This document shows positions 6,116-9,028 of a stretch of 9,028 nt of DNA, in pieces. Both the position numbers and the translations under genes were made by a program. Below the pieces are notes generated by a model. The model worked only from the letters and a program-made list of their open reading frames with translations. It did not search any database and was not told the origin of the DNA. The stretch's first letter is position 1. Each line of letters starts with the position of its first letter. The DNA comes from Atopobiaceae bacterium UBA7016 (GTDB lineage Bacteria > Actinomycetota > Coriobacteriia > Coriobacteriales > Atopobiaceae): NCBI GenBank assembly GCA_002449555.1, contig DJXA01000015.1:1-9028 (forward strand), in the 5' to 3' direction.

Positions 6116-6176
6116 CGAGCCAAAGGGTCCGACCCTCGTGGTGCAGTGCACCACGAGGGTCGGACCCTTTGGCTCG
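6116..6176. repeat. Perfect 61-bp inverted repeat made of two head-to-head REP-like units (copy C)
   Basis: Arms 6116-6145 and 6147-6176 are exact reverse complements (30 bp each) around the single base 6146. Each arm holds the core AGGGTCCGACCCT (or its complement) plus the TCGTGGTGCA flank, so the element is two units joined tail to tail. It starts at the base after the RAYT stop and ends 12 bases before the stop of the convergent flavoenzyme gene, filling most of the 73-bp gap. In RNA it would form a 30-bp hairpin, so it may stop transcription both ways or be cut by RNase III; no T-run follows. Confidence 0.93.
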
Positions 6177-6188
6177 CTTCTGGCAGCG

Positions 6189-8153
6189 TTACGCGATGGA
6201 CCTCGCGGCGTCGTAGCCGCCGGTCACGGCCTCCTGAATGCGGCCGACCGAGGTGGAGTCGCCCGCCTCGACAACCGGAATGCCCAGCTCAGCGGCCCAG
6301 GACGGCGCGGCCGTCGGCCTCATGCCCAGCGAGAGCACCAGGTGGTCGAAGCTCACGTTCACCTGCTCGCCGTCGGCCTTCTCAAACGTCGCCACGTTGC
6401 CCTCAACGCCCAGCAGCTTGTGGCCGGGGTTGAGCGTGGTGTCGGTCTGGCCCAGGCGGCTCATGATGTCGATCATATTCTGGAAGAAGATGCCGGGACC
6501 AATCTGGTCGACCATCTCGTACAGGTCAACGTGGCAGTCCTGCTTGGACGACAGCATCTCGGCAACCTCGATACCCGTCATGCCAGAGCCAACCACCACC
6601 ACGTGCTCGCCGGCGAGCGGCGGCTCGGCCATGATGGCCTCGGGCGGGGTCAGCACCAGCTCGCTGTCCAGGCCGGCAATGCTGCGCGGCTTGACGGGCA
6701 CAGAGCCCGCGGCCCAAATGACGGCCACCGGCGCCTCGGCCTTGATGAGCTCGGCCGTGGCCTCAACGCCAGTACGAATCTCAACCGGCAGGTCGGCCAG
6801 TGCGGCCTCGTAGTAGCGAATCAGCCAGTCAAGGCGCCACTTCTTGGGCGGCTTGGCGGCAAAGACCAGCTGGCCACCCACTTCGGCAGCCTTCTCAAGA
6901 ACCACCACGCTAAACCCGCGCAGTCCCAGCACGCGCGCGGCCTCGAGCCCTGCCGGGCCGGAGCCCACCACAACCACCTTGCGACCCTCGCCGTCCTTGG
7001 CGAGCGGCGCGAGGTCGCACTCGCGGCCAGCCTCGGGGTTGACGGAGCATACCATCGGGCTGAACGGATCCTCGTGTGCGGCCATCAGGCTCTCGATGCA
7101 GCGCATACAGCTGATGCACGGGCGGATGAGCTTGTCGGCGCCCTCGCGCACCTTGTTGCCCCAATCAGGGTCGGCGAAGAACTGACGCGCAGAGCCCACC
7201 ATGGCCACGCCGCCGTCAACCAGGTCCATGGCCGTCTCAGGATGGCGCACCACCGAGCACGCGATCACGGGGATGTTGACCGCAGCGGCGATGGTCTTGC
7301 CGTTGACGCTCTTCCAGCCCTCGTCAAAGCCCACGGGCTCCCAAGCCCAGTTCATGGTCTCGTAGTTGCCGGCCGAGACGTCGATGGCGTCGGCGCCCCA
7401 CTGCTCGAAGAGCTTGCAGAACTCGACGGCCATGTCCAGCGTGATGCCGTCCTCGATGCCCAGCATGCGCATATACTCGTCGGCGGTCAGGCGCACGATG
7501 ATGGGGAAGTCGGGGCTGGTGCGCTCGCGAATGCCCTGGATGATGCGACGCACGATCTCGGCGCGGTTCTCAAGGCTGCCGCCAAACTCGTCGTCGCGAT
7601 GGTTGGTGTACGGCGAGAGGAACTGGCAGAGCAGATAGCCGTGGGCGCAGTGCAGCTCGACGGCGTCGGCGCCCGACTTCCACACGCGCACGCCAGCCGT
7701 GATGAAGTCCTCGATGACGCCCAGCACCTCGTCGTGCTCAAGCGTGCGGGTCGGCGCGTTGGTGAGCTTGCTCGGCTGGCCCGAAGGGCTCACGGTGATG
7801 TTGTCCTCGCACAGCGGCGGAACGCCCTGGCAGCCGGGGTGATAGATCTCTACGGCAAACTTGGCGCCGGTTGCCTGCACGGCCTTGGCCATCTCGGCAA
7901 AGCTGGGGATGGCCTCGTCGTTGTCGATGAGCAGGTTGCGTGCGTCGCCGCGGCCGTGCACGCGGTTGACCGAGCAGATCTCGGTGATGACCAGGCCGCA
8001 GCCACCTGCGCCGCGCGCGGCGTAGAAGTCGCAGTCACGCTTGCTGGCCTTGCCGTCCAGCTCCGCGTAGTAGTTTCCCATCGGCTCAAACACCAGGCGG
8101 TTGGGAACCACCATCTTGTTGATGGTGACGGGCTCAAAAAGCTTCTCGTACAT
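6189..8153 (-). CDS. NADH:flavin oxidoreductase, FMN/4Fe-4S/FAD type (2,4-dienoyl-CoA reductase / BaiCD-like)
   Basis: A 654-residue enzyme of the old yellow enzyme branch. Residues 1-340 form the FMN TIM barrel: LFEPVTINKMVVPNRL, the GADAVELHCAHGYLLCQFLSP block with H168, H171 and Y173, then RDDEFGGSLENR (186-197), and a phosphate-binding end GGVAMVGSARQFFADP (314-329). The iron-sulfur ligands are C346, C349, C352 and C369. The FAD dinucleotide fold is VVVVGSGPAGLEAA (393-406) and the NADH fold VVVVGSGMTGIEVA (518-531). Relatives reduce enoyl thioesters (FadH), bile-acid enones (BaiCD, BaiH), trimethylamine and other enones; the substrate here is unknown. Start: ATG at 8151-8153 with AGGAGAGG just upstream and the family's usual N-terminus. 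The reading frame stays open a further 95 codons upstream, but that part lies opposite the exonuclease gene and looks noncoding. Confidence 0.93.
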   Translation of the reverse strand: MYEKLFEPVTINKMVVPNRLVFEPMGNYYAELDGKASKRDCDFYAARGAGGCGLVITEICSVNRVHGRGDARNLLIDNDEAIPSFAEMAKAVQATGAKFAVEIYHPGCQGVPPLCEDNITVSPSGQPSKLTNAPTRTLEHDEVLGVIEDFITAGVRVWKSGADAVELHCAHGYLLCQFLSPYTNHRDDEFGGSLENRAEIVRRIIQGIRERTSPDFPIIVRLTADEYMRMLGIEDGITLDMAVEFCKLFEQWGADAIDVSAGNYETMNWAWEPVGFDEGWKSVNGKTIAAAVNIPVIACSVVRHPETAMDLVDGGVAMVGSARQFFADPDWGNKVREGADKLIRPCISCMRCIESLMAAHEDPFSPMVCSVNPEAGRECDLAPLAKDGEGRKVVVVGSGPAGLEAARVLGLRGFSVVVLEKAAEVGGQLVFAAKPPKKWRLDWLIRYYEAALADLPVEIRTGVEATAELIKAEAPVAVIWAAGSVPVKPRSIAGLDSELVLTPPEAIMAEPPLAGEHVVVVGSGMTGIEVAEMLSSKQDCHVDLYEMVDQIGPGIFFQNMIDIMSRLGQTDTTLNPGHKLLGVEGNVATFEKADGEQVNVSFDHLVLSLGMRPTAAPSWAAELGIPVVEAGDSTSVGRIQEAVTGGYDAARSIA

Positions 8154-8244
8154 AGCCTCTCCTAACGACAGAATTGTCGATACCTCCAGTTCATCATGCG
8201 ACGGTGGGGAAGAGGAGGCTATGCCTTTTCGGGAAGCGGCAGGC
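8154..8244 (-). promoter_or_regulatory. Leader region of the flavoenzyme gene
   Basis: On the minus strand this stretch lies between REP-like copy D and the flavoenzyme start. The ribosome binding site AGGAGAGG is clear. Just upstream of it is a small inverted repeat, CGACA (8166-8170), four bases, TGTCG (8175-8179). I find no pair of -35 and -10 elements with normal spacing, so the gene may be transcribed from a weak promoter here or together with the exonuclease gene. Confidence 0.3.
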
Positions 8245-8271
8245 GGACCAGAAGGTCCGACCCTCTGGTCC
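8245..8271. repeat. REP-like palindrome copy D
   Basis: A 27-bp palindrome centred on 8258: GGACCAGA and TCTGGTCC arms around AGGTCCGACCC, with one mismatched pair (8253/8263). The centre is that of copies A-C, but the outer arms differ (GGACCAGA instead of TGCACCACA). It starts 8 bases after the exonuclease stop on the minus strand and may act as its terminator. Confidence 0.8.
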
Positions 8272-8278
8272 CGGTGGT

Positions 8279-9028
8279 TTACAGATTGATGGTGAGCTCG
8301 ACGGGGCAGTGGTCGCTGCCAAACACCTCGTTCAGGATGGCGGCGCCGGTCACACGGTCTGCGATGGAGTTGCTCACCAAGAAGTAGTCGATGCGCCAGC
8401 CGGCGTTGTTGGCCCGCGCGCGGAAGCGGTAGCTCCACCAGCTGTAGGCGCCGGTCAGCTCGGGGAAGCGTGCGCGGAAGGTGTCGGTGAAGCCGGAGTC
8501 AAGAAGCTTAGTGAAGCTCTCGCGTTCTTCGTCAGAGAAGCCCGCGTTGCCGCGGTTGGGACCAGGGTTCTTCAGGTCGATCTCCTCATGCGCAACGTTG
8601 AAGTCTCCGCAGGTCACCACGGGCTTTGTGGCGGCAAGCTCGCCCAGAAACTCGCGGTAGCGCTCGTCCCATACCAGGCGCTCGTCAATGCGCGCCAGCC
8701 CGTCCTTCGCGTTGGGCGTGTACACGTTCACAAACCAGTATGTGGGAAACTCCAGCGCGCACACGCGCCCCTCGTCGTCGGCGCACTCACAGCCAATCTG
8801 GCGAACTACCTGCAGCGGCTCTTCCTTAGAGAACACTGCGGTGCCCGAATAGCCCTTGCGGTCCGCATAGTTCCAGGTCTGCACGTAGCCAGGTAGGTCA
8901 AGCTTCAGCTGGCCCTCCTGCATCTTGGTCTCCTGGATGGCAAAGACGTCAGCGTCAAGGGTCTGGAAGATCTCGACAAAGCTGGGATCCTTCTTCATGA
9001 CCGCACGCAGCCCGTTGACGTTCCAAGA
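8279..9028 (-). CDS. xth: Exodeoxyribonuclease III / AP endonuclease (partial, start beyond window)
   Basis: The C-terminal 249 residues of an ExoIII/ExoA family enzyme that removes 3' blocking groups and cuts at abasic sites in base-excision repair. The frame runs to the window edge: the first ten codons in view read SWNVNGLRAV, the family's conserved start, so only a few residues are missing. An internal ATG at 8996-8998 is therefore not the true start. Catalytic motifs, numbered from the window edge: IQETKMQE (E33 binds metal), RKGYSGTAVFSK (58-68), NVYTPN (101-106), CGDFN (D142, N144), the DTF region near 182, WRIDYFLVS (211-219), and SDH (238-240), the last with the catalytic His. Length fits Gram-positive ExoA (about 250). 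A REP-like palindrome follows the stop. Confidence 0.95.
   Translation of the reverse strand, partial: SWNVNGLRAVMKKDPSFVEIFQTLDADVFAIQETKMQEGQLKLDLPGYVQTWNYADRKGYSGTAVFSKEEPLQVVRQIGCECADDEGRVCALEFPTYWFVNVYTPNAKDGLARIDERLVWDERYREFLGELAATKPVVTCGDFNVAHEEIDLKNPGPNRGNAGFSDEERESFTKLLDSGFTDTFRARFPELTGAYSWWSYRFRARANNAGWRIDYFLVSNSIADRVTGAAILNEVFGSDHCPVELTINL

Noticed and set aside
5609..6154. 181-codon minus-strand ORF opposite the RAYT gene
   Set aside because: It begins inside the 61-bp inverted repeat and is antisense to a complete transposase.
6138..8165. 675-codon plus-strand ORF opposite the flavoenzyme gene
   Set aside because: Low-complexity composition and no domain; it is the antisense shadow of a GC-rich gene with full FMN, FeS and FAD motifs.
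8154..8438. 95-codon N-terminal extension of the flavoenzyme frame
   Set aside because: It overlaps the exonuclease gene in another frame, is Arg/Pro-rich, crosses palindrome copy D, and the family's usual start with AGGAGAGG is at 8153.

Overview
The window looks like ordinary chromosome from a high-GC bacterium that uses strong Shine-Dalgarno sequences. The gene content is an AI-2E family exporter, a YcdX-like PHP hydrolase, a TipA-type MerR regulator, a YtrA-type GntR/ABC operon, a BaiCD/2,4-dienoyl-CoA-reductase-like flavoenzyme and exonuclease III. With palindromes built on GGGTCCGACCC next to a RAYT transposase, this suggests a gut actinobacterium of the Coriobacteriia (Collinsella-like). 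That placement is an inference from gene content and base composition, not a database match.

Layout, left to right. An AI-2E family membrane protein (86-1222, minus) diverges from a PHP-domain metallohydrolase (1397-2209, plus). The PHP gene converges with a MerR/TipA-like regulator (2234-3001, minus), and both TGA stop codons lie inside one perfect 13-bp hairpin. The MerR gene has its own textbook MerR-type promoter: a 19-bp spacer with a perfect 9+3+9 operator. Upstream of it is a tightly coupled minus-strand operon: YtrA-like GntR repressor (5084-4704), ABC ATPase (4707-3775), ABC-2 permease (3774-3079). It is driven by a near-consensus promoter (TTGACA, 17 bp, TATACA) with an imperfect palindrome over the -10.

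From 5148 to 6176 lies the most accessory-looking part: a REP-associated tyrosine transposase (RAYT, Y1/HUH family; 5375-6115, plus). It is flanked upstream by two palindromes sharing the core AGGGTCCGACCCT and downstream by a perfect 61-bp inverted repeat built from two head-to-head copies of the same core. A short ORF with a strong ribosome binding site sits between the upstream palindromes and the transposase. Another member of the palindrome family, with one mismatch, occurs about 2 kb away at 8245-8271. The arrangement resembles a REP/RAYT unit, with palindromes that I do not recognise as a described REP class.

To the right are a 654-residue FMN/FeS/FAD-type NADH:flavin oxidoreductase (6189-8153, minus) and the C-terminal 249 residues of exonuclease III (8279-9028, minus), whose start lies just beyond the window edge.

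Nothing here amounts to a demonstrably new defence or biosynthetic system. The best candidate for novelty is the RAYT with its GGGTCCGACCC palindromes. The well-formed MerR and GntR operators are the clearest regulatory signals. The two very long plus-strand ORFs opposite the ABC operon and the flavoenzyme are antisense shadows.
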